Positions 34,357-45,916 of a DNA stretch of 64,000 bases are shown here, one piece after another. The DNA comes from Trichomonas vaginalis G3. Lineage: Eukaryota > Parabasalia > Trichomonadida > Trichomonadidae. The stretch covers positions 26,169,693-26,233,692 of the forward strand of contig NC_067205.1 in assembly GCF_026262505.1 (NCBI RefSeq). Direction: 5' to 3'. Within the stretch, counting starts at the first letter, position 1, and each line of letters starts with the position of its first letter. A program made the position numbers and the translations under genes. Below the pieces are notes generated by a model that saw only the letters and a list, made by a program, of their open reading frames with translations, was not told the origin of the DNA and did no database searches.

Positions 34357-35500
34357 ATGAGTATAACAACTAATTCATTGAAATCTTTAAAGTTCACTAA
34401 TTCAGAATTAGAAAATATTTTAGAAAATTTTGGAGACGGTTCTTATCCAACATATATGCAGAATGTGAAAGAGTTTTCCAGATTGTTGAATGAATTTAAA
34501 TATAACGGACCAATTACTAAAAAGGCTATAATGAGATATTTATATCCCAAAAAAGTTGAAAAACAGGAGAATATTCCTCTTTATGGTCCAGAGGACCTGG
34601 GCTCAGAGAGCCTTGAAACACCTCCTGAATATTTTGAAGAAAAAATTAAACAAGATGAATATTATAACGATGAGATTGAGAAATTGGAACAATTAAGAAA
34701 TGAAATAGATGAAAGAATTAGTGAATTGAGAAATGCTGAGAATGAAGTAGAGGGTTTAATGAATATCCCAGCTTCAGAATCAGAAGTTCAAAAATCACAT
34801 GAGGAAAGATATAAAAATTACTTTTTGGAATCTACTAAAAATTTATTAGATGGTGATATTGACGAAACACTTTCAGAAGAAGGCACAAAATTTATTCATA
34901 AACATAAGCTTCAGTTTATTGACGATGGAGATTATCCATGTATATTACTTTCACCTCCTCTTGATTCTGAAAAATTCAAAAAAGCACTGAAAAATGTAAC
35001 ATATGCAACAAATACGATTAAGAAAGAAGACCATGATATTTACACAAATTATTATTTAAATAAATGTACAGGTGTTGATAAAGTTTTTGATTTGTTAGAT
35101 AAAATATCAAAAGAAACAATTGGTACATATAAAATTTTATGCGATTGTGGTTTCATTATTGAAGATACCAATAATGTTTCATATGAAAGAACAGCACCGA
35201 AGGAAGACGAAGTGAAAGGTCTATACCATTCGTTATTAAGAACATAAAAGATATGAAAACTTATAAACATTATATTTATTCATTTATTTCAGAAAAAATG
35301 GAAGCAACCCATAAAACATCTCTCATCATTTTATAGCTATTCATACATTCCTTTTCAAAGTTGTGAAATTAAATAAGACAGGAATTAGATTTAATGTATC
35401 AGGGTACGCATTCTTGAGTAAATTAAAATGTATTCGTCACGTCGCAGATGATAAAAATTTATGTGTTCTTAATTCATTTTATGGACTTTAGCCCTGGACT
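34357..35500 (+). pseudogene. E2 part: coiled-coil protein homologue
   Basis: Homologue of the 370-residue protein of E1 (20804-21916). The C-terminal half is almost the same, while the N-terminal ~110 residues diverge strongly. A double palindrome, GGTCCagaGGACC and GGCTCagaGAGCC (34585-34612), is built into the coding sequence before the coiled coil. The gene is broken. Confidence 0.65.
34585..34612. other. Double mini-palindrome in the coiled-coil gene
   Basis: GGTCCagaGGACC (34585-34597) and GGCTCagaGAGCC (34600-34612), each with five-base arms and an AGA loop. The equivalent stretch in E1 lacks them. Confidence 0.75.
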
Positions 35501-35509
35501 CTCTGAGTC
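35497..35509. other. Mini-palindrome GACTCtctGAGTC after the coiled-coil gene
   Basis: Present in E2 just after the gene. The homologous E1 stretch near 20790 runs through without it, which marks a ~16-bp insertion. Confidence 0.7.
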
Positions 35510-35520
35510 TCGGACTTTAA

Positions 35521-35570
35521 AAAAAATAAACTTTATTTTTATTTATTTTTTAATTTTTATTCTTACATAA
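35521..35570 (+). promoter_or_regulatory. Shared upstream T/A-tract motif before polymerase
   Basis: AACTTTATTTTT, then a T-rich tract and CTTACATAA before ATG; nearly the same as upstream of the E1 polymerase. Confidence 0.4.
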
Positions 35571-38500
35571 ATGAACAAAAATGGAACAGCTAAAATGAAT
35601 GATAATCAAATAAGAGCCGAAGGTAGAAGGTTATTTAAACGCTTCTATAACATTCCTGATGGTGTTAATCCTAAAACTCGTAGAAGTTATTTAAATGAAG
35701 CCATAGATGCATATGAAGGATTTGACATTTCATCAGAAAGTGAGAGGTTAGCAAGAATGTTAAACGTTAATATTGATTTTTATTATTGTGACCCTCAACC
35801 AGAAGACGTAGACATTAACAAGGTAGACTTTCCATTAGTGGAATCAATAATGATAGATCCAGAATTTGAAACAGTAAATATTTTATTAACACAGAGTCCA
35901 TGTGGAAAACTTCACGCTGACAGAATTACAGACGTTGAAGCACTCACAGGATATAAAGTTTGCCCCTTTTGCAAAGAAGAAGTATATTCTATCCGTGATG
36001 ATCCAGAAAGGAAAAACCAAAGAAGATTTTTAAAACATTGTGAGAAATGTAAAGAAAATAATGGAAGATTAATTCAAGACGTTCAATTGCAAAACACACA
36101 ACAACCATATGCACCACATATCACGAAACAGAAGATATATCAATGGCTATTAGCACATAATTTGCAGGAATATTATAAACCAACAAGATATTATATTACT
36201 TTTGACTTCGAAACATTAGAGACTAAAGAAGAACTTCAACTTTCTGAATGTGCAACTTTGAACGCTTACTTAAAACCATTTATGGTATCATCAACTGTCA
36301 AAATAAAGCCGCAAAGCGGCGAGGTCGTAGACCGTGATAAAACATTTACGAGGAATTTTTGCTTAACATCAAGTGATTCGTTCATCTCTGATTGGATTGA
36401 ATTTTTATTTTCAACCTGTTCATTAGTTGCTAAATCAAATATTGAACAATATGAAGAATTAATGAATACATTAAATGAGAAACAAAAGGAAGCAATGAAA
36501 GAGCTTTTAGATGAAGAATTTAATAAAGTGAATATCATTGGTTTTAATTCGGGAAAGTTTGATTTAAATTTAATTCTTCGTGATTTAAATACTGCAAAAT
36601 GGAAGATAAAATCAATGCTGGGTTCTTCTTCTCAATTTAAGCAAGTCATAGTAAAGAAAACAAACTGTCCATATGAATTAAGATTTATTGACATCAGAAA
36701 TTATATAGCGGGTGGAACATTAGACCAATTCACTCAAGATTTCGGAAACAATAAATCACGTGTTAAATCCTTTTTCCCTTATCAATTCATCACATGGGAG
36801 AATTACGAAGATGAATTATATAAAAAGGAACCATTCACTCAAGATTCATTTTATTCAGCATTAACACAAGAAACAATATCCGATTCAGATTATCAAATAT
36901 ATCTCAATGATGCTAAAAATTTTGAGAATAGATTAGAATATTTTATTCATTATTGCAATAAAGACGTTGAAATTATGATTGACCCAATTGATAAAATTAT
37001 CGAAGAAACATTTGTTTATAAAATTGACATGCTTCATAATCTTTCTTTATCATCGAATGCATCAATGATTCGTTACGCGTTAGCATATAAGAACTTCAAT
37101 CCTAACGAAACATATCCAGAAGAAGAAAATGTGGAATCAAGTTTTGAATTAACAAAAAAGTATTGGAAATATAAAATTGATTCATATAAGAAACAAGATG
37201 AAAAGGCGAAAAGAGATACCAAAAACAATGTTTCAATGGATGACTATCAATACTATCACGATTTAATCCTTTCATCTAAATGCAAAATGTGTGGTAAAGC
37301 GTTTACATATGTAAATAAACCAACATTGGATAGAATCGATAATGAAAAACCACATACCAAAGAAAATTGTCAGTTAATGTGTTGTTATTGCAATGTCGTA
37401 AAATCAAATAAAGATGAAGATGTTCAACGTTTAAGAATCAATTTAAGAAATTATGCATTAAAAAATAATTTACCAATGACTTTAGATTCAGTTGAAGCTT
37501 ATCACATTCTCCGTAATGGAATTACTGGTGGTCTATCAAATGTTCAACATCGTGTTAATCTTAAAGGAATCACGCACATTAATAAACTTTCATATAATCC
37601 AGAAACTAAAACTGTATCAAATGAGGACACCACCAACATTATGACTCATTTCGTTGGAGTTGACTTTAATTCATTATATCCTTCATCATTTTCATCTAAT
37701 CCTCATGATTTCATTCAATATACTGACCATAAAATGTATATGCCGGGAAGATTGAATGGTGTTATCATTTGTGATACAGCAACAAAGAAAGCAAAAGCAC
37801 TGGGAATATTAAGAAGAAAAATACTTTATTCGTGGCTGAAGTAAAGGGTCACATTGATGAAAAATACATTAATGATTACATAAACTTTTTACCGATAATA
37901 AGAAACTTAGATATTATCACAGATGAAAAAACAATTGGCAGTTTTATGTATAATTACATGAAATCAAACAATCTACCAGTTGACCAGAAACAGAGAAAAT
38001 TAACTCAGTTAGCATCAACACACAACCAATATCAACCATTTTCTTCTTATTATCTTTGGTATCTAATAGACAGATTTCATTTTATCATTGATGACATTCA
38101 ATCAATTTTAACATTTACGAAAAACACTTGTTTTAATGAATTTGCGAACAAATTTATGAACGAAAGACAAAAGGCTGAATTAGAAGGAAATAAAGGAAAA
38201 AGTTTATTTTGCAAGATTTCACTTAATGGATCATATGGTTACGATGCAATGAATACACAAAATTACGCAAAGACTAAAATAATGAATGCACAGAAGGCAC
38301 GCGTTGCATGTATGTCAAATAAGTTTAAAAACATAAGAGAAATAGGAGAGGATACATATCAAGTGATGCTTAAAGATAGATTTTATAGATGTGATACATG
38401 TTTACAAGAGGCATTCTTCACTTTAGATAATGCTAAATACTGGTATTTGGTTTTCATTTATGATTTTATGTATAAATGCATGAATGTTAATCGTTTTCAT

Positions 38501-39039
38501 TTCATTGAAGGTGATACTGATTCATCTTATTGGGCAATCGCTGGCGACCAAATCTTCCTAACACTCAAGCATTTCAAGCAATTGTTACCGATAAACAATT
38601 TTATGATAAAAACATTTTCAAATTCGCACCATTTGATTTCTTCTGTTTTGATGAGAAATTTAAACCTAAATTAAAGAATAAAGCTGAAGAAAAAGCACAT
38701 GAGAAGAAGTTATTGGGTTTAGCAATTGAGAAACAAGGTGATAACATGGTTGCTTTATGTCCTAAGTGTTATACATCATTCAACGGTTCAATTGATGGAA
38801 GTGATTTTAAAAAGATTGCACAAAAAATGAAAGGTGTTAGTTTACGACAAAATAAACAATTAACACCTAAAAATTATTTGGATATAATAAATGATAAAGT
38901 GATATTTGATGGTCAGAATATTAATTTACAACTTAAAAACGGGTCAATGACTCGCTTAACAATTGGTAAGACTGCATTAACAGGAGCACACACTAAGGCT
39001 GTATGTTGTGAAAATGGATGTTGTATGCCATTTATTTAA
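35571..39039 (+). pseudogene. E2 part: protein-primed DNA polymerase B
   Basis: Close copy of the whole polymerase of E1, with the same exonuclease, HNH-like and polymerase segments and the same ending (GCCMPFI). It is broken in a small number of places. Relative to E1 it lacks two short in-frame palindrome blocks. Confidence 0.92.
36308..36333. other. Mini-palindromes GCCGCaaaGCGGC and GGTCgtaGACC in the polymerase gene
   Basis: They occupy the site where E1 has a longer chain of palindromes, suggesting step-wise nested insertion. Confidence 0.75.
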
Positions 39040-39148
39040 TAAATTTATTTTATAATGAAATGCCACAGAAGAGACAAAAGGAACCGTTAATGATGGTTTT
39101 GATACTATGATTCAAAGAGGTGGGCACCCTTAAAACATTGATTTTATT

Positions 39149-39785
39149 TTTATATAAATGGATAACACAGATTTAAAAATTTTAATTGATGATTTAGTAT
39201 TAATCAAAATTTTCTTAATTATTATGATTTAAAAGCATATCTCCAAAAATATAATAATAATATAACGGGTGATGATATGGAATATTATTATCCATATTAT
39301 AAAAATGAAATTTTGAAATATCATAATAAAATAATTTCTGAAATTAAAGACAAAATTAAAAATAATGAATATAAAGGGAAAAACTAAATCACAGCTTAAA
39401 CAGTTGAAAGATTTCAAAAATAAAGTATTAACAGAAGAAGATATTGATGAATTATATAAATTATATAATCCTGAGCCGCAAAAACAAAGGAACAAAACAC
39501 CCAGGTCCTTCAGACCATAAATGATGCACAAGCTTTAATTTATGATTCATTAGTTAAACCATATTCAGCCCGACTTTTAAATGAAGATCAACTTTTGGAA
39601 TTCATCCTTCAACATAAACTCGAAGCGGGAAAGTATATCAAACCTTTATATACAGCATATTTAAAACAAATGAATAGAATACATCCAGAATTAATGAAGG
39701 AAGGAATGAAATCCAAAATCAAAGCAGATAAAATTAAACCACTTCAACACCAAAACCTCCAACGACAGTAGTACCTCCTCCTTCA
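39149..39785 (+). pseudogene. E2 part: lysine-rich and helical region before integrase
   Basis: Homologue of E1 16464-17176, starting MDNTDLK-like near 39159. It carries the GGTCcttcaGACC palindrome (39504-39516). The region is broken and shorter than in E1. Confidence 0.5.
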
Positions 39786-39789
39786 GTTA

Positions 39790-40650
39790 ATCCTTCATCA
39801 TTCACTTTATTATATCCATTTCAAACATTAAGAAGCAAAAAGATTTTAAAAAGGATTTCAAGATATTAAATAAACCAATTGACCCAAAAATTCAACCGTT
39901 AAAGGAAAAATTTAGTCGCCTTCATTTGCTCCATATCCATATTCATACGAAATCGATCATCTGGAATATTCAAAAGGAAACGTTACTTATTTATTTGCCA
40001 TTAACATTAACACTAGATATTTATATTGCATTCCGGTGAAAGGGAAAACAGAACAGGAAACAAGAAGAGCTATTCAATACTTACTAGATCATGAAAGAGT
40101 AGATAATATCAGGGGTGATGGTGATAAAGGATTTCAGGCAGCTATGACTCATTATTTCCCACAAATTAATTTTTTTTTCATCCTCTCCATATACGTTTCA
40201 TAATAAAATAGTTGATGCGGTAATGAGAACTCTTAGAGATGCGTTAGGGGTTAACGGTCAGATATACTGGGATGGAAATCATGACTCCATCATACAGCAG
40301 TTAGTATATTATTACAATAATACATGGCATAGAACTATAAACATGAAACCGGTGGAAATGAAAAATGATATTTCAAAAGAATGGGAATATATTAGAAAGC
40401 AAATGGAAAGGTTAATGATGTTAAACGTGAACAAATTAATTCGGGGCTCATGAATTTTAAACAAGGATAAAGTTTTATTCATCTCGATTATGGAAAAACT
40501 GATAAATCAATGACAAAAAGAAGACGAAGATTTGACACAATAGCTGAATTTGTTAGATATATTAACGGCAATGCATTAGTTGAAGTTGACAATAAATTAA
40601 TAGAAATTCCGATTTATTTTATTACTCCATTATATTTAAATAATATTTAA
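39790..40650 (+). pseudogene. E2 part: RVE-family integrase
   Basis: Carries the same EIDHLEYS, acidic-residue and YYYNNTWHRTINMKPVEM segments as in E1. The gene is broken. It is probably the relic of the enzyme type that inserted the element with its 6-bp duplication. Confidence 0.85.
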
Positions 40651-40669
40651 TTTTTTTATTTCGTAAGAA

Positions 40670-40962
40670 ATGAGTGACAACAAAGCAGTCAAGAGTCCAG
40701 ACGATGAATATAAAAAGAAACTAAACAGAATTAAATCAAAAATATGCTATTACAAAAAGAAGCGCAATGCGGTGGGGTTGAAAACAATAAAACTAATGAA
40801 CTGAAACGATAAAGAGAGGAAAGAAATAATCGAAAAATTAGAAACTTACCGTTCAATCCTTAAACTGAGTGAAGCAAAAATAAAAGAATTTAATAGAATA
40901 AATAAATTGATTGGAAGAGATGAATTTAATAAAGATGAATTTTTAAACTCAATCCAAATTTA
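40670..40962 (+). pseudogene. E2 part: small lysine-rich protein
   Basis: Begins MSDNKAVKSPDDEYKKKLN after a TTTCGTAAGAA leader. Counterpart of E1 15304-15571; broken in both elements. Role unknown. Confidence 0.45.
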
Positions 40963-41124
40963 ATTTTTATTCCTCTTCGACAACATCTCTCTTTCCATCA
41001 TTACTGCATAACCACATTTTCTCAATTTTAGTGGTTTGTTATTTTTAACATGTTCTTGCATCATTTTTATCATTTCCTCCCTTGTTATGATTCGTGGTAA
41101 ATTTTGAGCTTGTGGGGTATTCAT
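40960..41124 (-). CDS. E2 part: small 54-aa basic protein
   Basis: Same length and almost the same sequence as E1 15139-15303 and in the same relative place, converging on the lysine-rich gene. Conservation in both copies supports it as a real small gene of the family. Confidence 0.6.
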   Translation of the reverse strand: MNTPQAQNLPRIITREEMIKMMQEHVKNNKPLKLRKCGYAVMMEREMLSKRNKN

Positions 41125-41159
41125 TTATGATAAAAATAAAAATTTAAATTATGCCGTTC

Positions 41160-41435
41160 TAAAGTTTGTGACAACATGACATTTTGACAACATCATGGGT
41201 TATTCAATAATTAATTATTTTTGAAGAACTGAAGGGTCACCAGGTCACCAGGTCACCAGGTCATTTAACTTCTCTGAAAAAATGTGACAACATGACATTT
41301 TGACAACATCATGGGTTATTCAATAATTAATTATTTTTGAAGAACTGAAGGGTCACCAGGTCACCAGGTCACCAGGTCATTTAACTTCTCTGAAAAAATG
41401 TGACAACATGACATTTTGACAACATCACAGGAGGA
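41160..41435. repeat. Iteron-like repeats downstream of the helicase block
   Basis: Units of ~120 bp hold GTGACAACATGACATTTTGACA, a triple GGTCACCA run and a TTATTCAATAATTAATTATT stretch. They are diverged versions of the 121-bp repeats of E1, in the matching position. Confidence 0.8.
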
Positions 41436-41461
41436 AGGCAAAAATAAATTCCAGTCATACT

Positions 41462-41821
41462 TTATAAAGCTTCATTCACAGGTATTTCATCGTCAGTAAA
41501 TGATTCCTCATTATCGTTTGGTTCAATTTGTTTATATAATCCTTTCATTTCTTCTTTCAAAACATAATACAATGTTTGTTTACCATCTATTTTTCTTTGT
41601 TTCCTTTCACATTTATCCTTAATGCTCATTTGAAAGTTTTTGTCTTTCATGTCTGATGGTTTGCAGAATAGAGCATTTTTACACGTCATACCTGCACATA
41701 ATTCATCATAATGTGTATTTATCCATTCATCTAAAGGATTTGTTGATAATTCTATTAAATCTTGTTTGGCTTCAGTCATCGGTATGATTCGTACATTAAA
41801 TGATGAAAGGTCATATTGCAT
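41462..41821 (-). CDS. E2 part: unknown ~119-aa protein downstream of helicase
   Basis: Homologue of E1 13954-14283 (MTEAKQDLIELS...). If translation starts at the methionine of MTEAK, as in E1, the length is about 106 residues; an upstream MQYDLSSFNVRIIP stretch is also open. It ends NEAL, without the palindrome-encoded tail seen in E1. It lies 20 bp from the helicase stop and is probably co-transcribed with it. Confidence 0.6.
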   Translation of the reverse strand: MQYDLSSFNVRIIPMTEAKQDLIELSTNPLDEWINTHYDELCAGMTCKNALFCKPSDMKDKNFQMSIKDKCERKQRKIDGKQTLYYVLKEEMKGLYKQIEPNDNEESFTDDEIPVNEAL

Positions 41822-41840
41822 AAAATACGTCAGTAAATTA

Positions 41841-43772
41841 TCAAAATTCCTTAGTGCATGAATCCATTAAATTCTTGAAGTAATCAAATTGACCCTTGAA
41901 TTTACCATTAACCCTTAAAACTACGTATCTTCTGTCTCCAACTTCAATTTTGACGGGGTAGACGTTATTAGTTACGAAAATGAAATTGGCAACATTCTGA
42001 GCTGTTCTTCTGGGTTGATTCTTTTCATTAATTCTAATCTCATTATCCGTAATAATTGATTTCAAAGCGTTGAAGTTTGCGAGTCTATCTTCACCTACAT
42101 TCTTGAGTTCATTAAGTACAAGAAACATTTTATTTTCAACTACTGAGTTGAAATTACCCGTTAGCTCACTTATTTCAGTAATGTTTTTACATGAATAACC
42201 AGCGAGAAGTTCAGAAATAATGTCTGTAAATCTGTTTTTACCTGTTCCCTGAAGTCCTTTCAAAATAATTGCTGTTTCATTCTTGATTCCAGGATGTTGA
42301 ATCATTAATGCAATCCAGCCGAGTAGATATTTATACACTTCATCGTTATTATCACAAATGGCTTCTTTAATGAAATTCATAAACATCTCAATTTTTGAGT
42401 AATCAGGCTTTTCAAGAATGTTGTATTTATAACCCTGAAACGTTGAGAAAACATCTGGGGAATCAGATTTAAAGCAAACACCCTTAACGGTTAATGAAGA
42501 CAATTGATTTAATAGTACGTCCCATGCTGTTATGGTTTTACCTTCTTCTTTAAATAATTTAATCATTTTGAGTGACTCTTTCATGTTTGACTGAAGAACA
42601 AATGATATTTGATTCATTTTGTCGTGTATGTTGTAATCTTTCTGAATGAAATATTTGTTTCCACAATCTACAAAACGGATTACACGTGATAAATCCTCAA
42701 TTACTTCAGAACTGTTTTTATACTGATGATTTTCAGCCTTGCGTCTAATATCTGTTATCAAAAACGAGTCATCAAGTTTGATATCAAATGTTATTTTTGG
42801 CTTACGTAATAAAGGTAAAACATATTCATCATAATATTCCTTTTGATATAGTTTTAGAATCTTCACTAAAACAAATGGAGAAGTCATTAAATGTGCATAT
42901 CTACTACGTGCTTTTTCAAAATTACTTTTAGCATTTTCTGTTAAACTGCAGAAGTTATAAACGTTATCGTATGCTTCATTAATTAAATGATCTGGTAACG
43001 AATTAATAGCTTGAAACAGTGTGAATAATGTTATTTCTTTTTCTAAATTCATGTTTCCACCATCATTATGTACTTCAAAATCACAGATGCCATCAACTAT
43101 GCTCTGGGCAAGTTTATCGTCAATGTTTACATCTTTGTTTTCATTCATGATATTCTTTATTTCTTCGTTCTTCTGTTCAACTCTTACCTTAATATTCAAA
43201 TCATTTAATATATCGTTTACTGTTCTGGTTAATGTTGAATCATAACTTCCACGAATGAATGAGTATGTATTGATTGGTTCTGATGCATTCTTGCGAACTC
43301 TTGAATCAGCCATAACTACTAATGAACGCTTTGAATCATCAATAGAAGTCATTATGTCAATATCATAATCATTGCAGGAATAACATTTAATCATTCTGTT
43401 CGAAACTGCATAGAAGAAATTAGTGTTGCAATAAATGTGAAGACCTCCTGATGCGGTTTTAACGATAACATCTTTATCCGAAAGTTTTGATAAAATGTCT
43501 TTCCTAACCGTTTCTTTAAGTTCATCATTGTACGATTTATTGATATCAACATCTATAATCGTTAAATTTGAAATTTTATTTACTAATAAAGCTGTACCAG
43601 TTTCCCTTCCTCTTCCTCCATCATGTTTGAGGTAGTTATGTAAATCAATCTTGTTTTCACCAATTCTTTCGTTGAGGGTTTTAGTTTCTGCCACAACTAA
43701 TTCCTCAGCTAATGAATCAATAACTTGTTCATCAGAAATGATAAAGTTGCTGTTGTTGTTTGTTGCTGTCAT
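41841..43772 (-). CDS. E2 part: primase-helicase (D5-like, superfamily 3)
   Basis: A whole frame of 643 residues. The first ~200 residues look like a bifunctional primase-polymerase-type domain: NYLKHDGGRGRETGTAL-like entry, DVDINKS and a KTASGGLHIYC strand typical of prim-pol proteins. The C-terminal part is an SF3 helicase: Walker A ILKGLQGTGKNRF (about residue 505), Walker B-like KMFLVLNELKN, then a sensor-like FIFVTNNVYPV. It would unwind and prime DNA during replication in the element's virus-like phase. Iteron repeats flank the block on both sides. Such a helicase is not part of the minimal Polinton set but occurs in several viral lineages. Confidence 0.8.
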   Translation of the reverse strand: MTATNNNSNFIISDEQVIDSLAEELVVAETKTLNERIGENKIDLHNYLKHDGGRGRETGTALLVNKISNLTIIDVDINKSYNDELKETVRKDILSKLSDKDVIVKTASGGLHIYCNTNFFYAVSNRMIKCYSCNDYDIDIMTSIDDSKRSLVVMADSRVRKNASEPINTYSFIRGSYDSTLTRTVNDILNDLNIKVRVEQKNEEIKNIMNENKDVNIDDKLAQSIVDGICDFEVHNDGGNMNLEKEITLFTLFQAINSLPDHLINEAYDNVYNFCSLTENAKSNFEKARSRYAHLMTSPFVLVKILKLYQKEYYDEYVLPLLRKPKITFDIKLDDSFLITDIRRKAENHQYKNSSEVIEDLSRVIRFVDCGNKYFIQKDYNIHDKMNQISFVLQSNMKESLKMIKLFKEEGKTITAWDVLLNQLSSLTVKGVCFKSDSPDVFSTFQGYKYNILEKPDYSKIEMFMNFIKEAICDNNDEVYKYLLGWIALMIQHPGIKNETAIILKGLQGTGKNRFTDIISELLAGYSCKNITEISELTGNFNSVVENKMFLVLNELKNVGEDRLANFNALKSIITDNEIRINEKNQPRRTAQNVANFIFVTNNVYPVKIEVGDRRYVVLRVNGKFKGQFDYFKNLMDSCTKEF

Positions 43773-43822
43773 TTATATAGGAATAAAAAAATAAAAATAA
43801 TTTTAAAACTAACTTTATTTTT
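43773..43822 (-). promoter_or_regulatory. Upstream T/A-tract module before the helicase
   Basis: In gene sense: iteron, TGATGCAGCCC, AAAAATAAAGTTAGTTTTAAAA, T/A tract, CCTATATAA, ATG. The same order and near-identical sequence precede the KilA-N gene. Confidence 0.45.
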
Positions 43823-43844
43823 GGGCTGCATCATATTTTCGTAA

Positions 43845-44694
43845 ATGTTGTCAAAATGTCATGTTGTCACATTTTTTCAGAGAAGTTAAATGACCTGGTG
43901 ACCCCTTCAGTTCTTCAAAAATAAGTCATAACTGCCTTCCTCCTGTGATGTTGTCAAAATGTCATGTTGTCTCATTTTTTCAGAGAAGTTAAATAACCGA
44001 GTGACACATGGTGACCTGGTGACCCCTTCAGTTCTTCAAAAATAATTAATTATTGAATGACCTGTGTTGTTGTCTAAATGTCATGAGTTAAATAACCGAG
44101 TGACATAGTGACACCTTCAGTTCTTCAAAAATAATTCATAACTACCTTCCTCCTGTGTTGTTGTCAAAATGTCATGTTGTCTCATTTTTTCAGAGAAGTT
44201 AAATAACCGAGTGACACATGGTGACCTGGTGACCCCTTCAGTTCTTCAAAAATAATTAATTATTGAATGACCTGTGTTGTTGTCTAAATGTCATGAGTTA
44301 AATAACCGAGTGACATAGTGACACCTTCAGTTCTTCAAAAATAAGTCATAACTGCCTTCCTCCTGTGATGTTGTCAAAATGTCATGTTGTCTCATTTTTT
44401 CAGAGAAGTTAAATAACCGAGTGACACATGGTGACCTGGTGACCCCTTCAGTTCTTCAAAAATAATTAATTATTGAATGACCTGTGTTGTTGTCTAAATG
44501 TCATGAGTTAAATAACCGAGTGACATAGTGACACCTTCAGTTCTTCAAAAATAATTCATAACTACCTTCCTCCTGTGTTGTTGTCAAAATGTCATGTTGT
44601 CTCATTTTTTCAGAGAAGTTAAATAACCGAGTGACACATGGTGACCTGGTGACACCTTCAGTTCTTCAAAAATAATTAATTATTGAATGACCTG
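43845..44694. repeat. Iteron-like repeat array between helicase and KilA-N genes
   Basis: Multiple copies of GTTGTCAAAATGTCATGTTGTC, AAATAACCGAGTGACACATGG and GTTCTTCAAAAATAATTAAT modules form higher-order units of about 180 and 240 bp. This is the largest array in E2 and lies next to the helicase start, where an origin or operator would be expected. Confidence 0.85.
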
Positions 44695-44763
44695 AAAACA
44701 TTAACATAAACATTAACGTAAACATTTATTTTTGGTCGTTTATGACAAAAATAAATGGTTCAT

Positions 44764-45429
44764 TTACTCACAATATTTTTTTACAAAACGACCCCAAACT
44801 TTTAACTTCTTTTCTGCAGTTTCTAATGCTATCTTAGCGAGTTCATATTCTCTAAATTCTCTCTTTAAATCTTCTTGTTCCCATTGGTCTAGTTCGTATG
44901 GAGAATCTCTATAACCATAATATATCTCACGTTCATGTTCTAATTGTTTTTCGCACATTTTTCTAACTTCTTCTTCAAACAAATGTTTAGCATTCTCTAC
45001 TGTATCTTCGAGTTCTTCTTCATCTAATTTCTCATGAACTTTCTTGTCTATGGAGTCCATAATATCTTTGACATAAAATGCATACTTTACAGAGCACCAT
45101 TCAGCAACAAAATGAACGAGGTCAGGATGTATGTAAATACCTTTGAATTCATTTATAACACCCTTAGTAAGCTCATAAAATGCTTGTTTTGAGGTCGAGC
45201 CACTTTTGGCTTGACCGTATTCGTTCATCCAAAACTCAAAAATTTCCTGCATTTTAGTACTATTGAGAAATCTGTTTAAATGGTTTAACCTTCCCGCTTC
45301 TCTCGCCATCTTTGTTGCATTAATGTAACCATCCTTGTCTCTACGTAAGACTTCAATACCATTATAAGTGCCTTTTGTGAATGTTTCACCATTAGATTTG
45401 TTCGTGAATGTTTTTGCTTCGACTGACAT
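44764..45429 (-). CDS. E2 part: KilA-N domain protein (~221 aa)
   Basis: The preferred start is MSVEAKTF at 45429, directly behind the shared leader motif; the frame is also open further upstream. A KilA-N DNA-binding domain spans roughly residues 20-125, with GIEVLRRDKDGYINATKMA, the LNRFLN helix and GIYIHPDLVHFVAEWCSVKY. The C-terminal part is a Glu/Lys-rich coiled coil. KilA-N proteins are common in large DNA viruses and phages and bind DNA. The nearby iterons are candidate targets; this is inference. Confidence 0.85.
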   Translation of the reverse strand: MSVEAKTFTNKSNGETFTKGTYNGIEVLRRDKDGYINATKMAREAGRLNHLNRFLNSTKMQEIFEFWMNEYGQAKSGSTSKQAFYELTKGVINEFKGIYIHPDLVHFVAEWCSVKYAFYVKDIMDSIDKKVHEKLDEEELEDTVENAKHLFEEEVRKMCEKQLEHEREIYYGYRDSPYELDQWEQEDLKREFREYELAKIALETAEKKLKVWGRFVKKYCE

Positions 45430-45492
45430 TTCTGTTCTTACATACAAAATAAAAAAATAAATAAAAATAATTTTAAAACTAACTTTATTTTT
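45430..45492 (-). promoter_or_regulatory. Upstream T/A-tract module before KilA-N gene
   Basis: Matches the helicase upstream module: TGATGCAGTCC, AAAAATAAAGTTAGTTTTAAAA, T/A tract, TGTAAG before the start. Confidence 0.45.
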
Positions 45493-45514
45493 GGACTGCA
45501 TCAAATTTCCGGGA

Positions 45515-45780
45515 ATGTTGTCAAAATGTCATGTTGTCAGTAATTTTAAGAGAAGTTAAATAACCGAGTGACACATGGTGACGTAGTGACACTGAAAACA
45601 TTCATGAAAACATTTACGAAACATTAACGTAAACATAAACGATAAAATTTATTTCCGGGAATGTTGTCAAAATGTCATGTTGTCAGTAATTTTAAGAGAA
45701 GTTAAATAACCGAGTGACACATGGTGACGTAGTGACACCTTCAGTTCTTCAAAAATAATTAATTATTGAATAACCTAAAA
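45515..45780. repeat. Iteron-like repeats upstream of KilA-N gene
   Basis: Two units of GGGAATGTTGTCAAAATGTC, then AAATAACCGAGTGACACATGG and GTGACGTAGTGACAC, share modules with the arrays at 41160 and 43845. They are interspersed with CATTAACGTAAACAT-type short repeats. Confidence 0.8.
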
Positions 45781-45916
45781 ACCATTAACGTAAACATTCA
45801 TGAAAACATATATTTCTGCAGTTCATCCATTACTTCATTACCTAATTAATTACAGACATAAAATTTATTTAGTTCATTCGGTAAGCCTTAACCCAAAGGT
45901 CTGGGCTCAAGCACAT

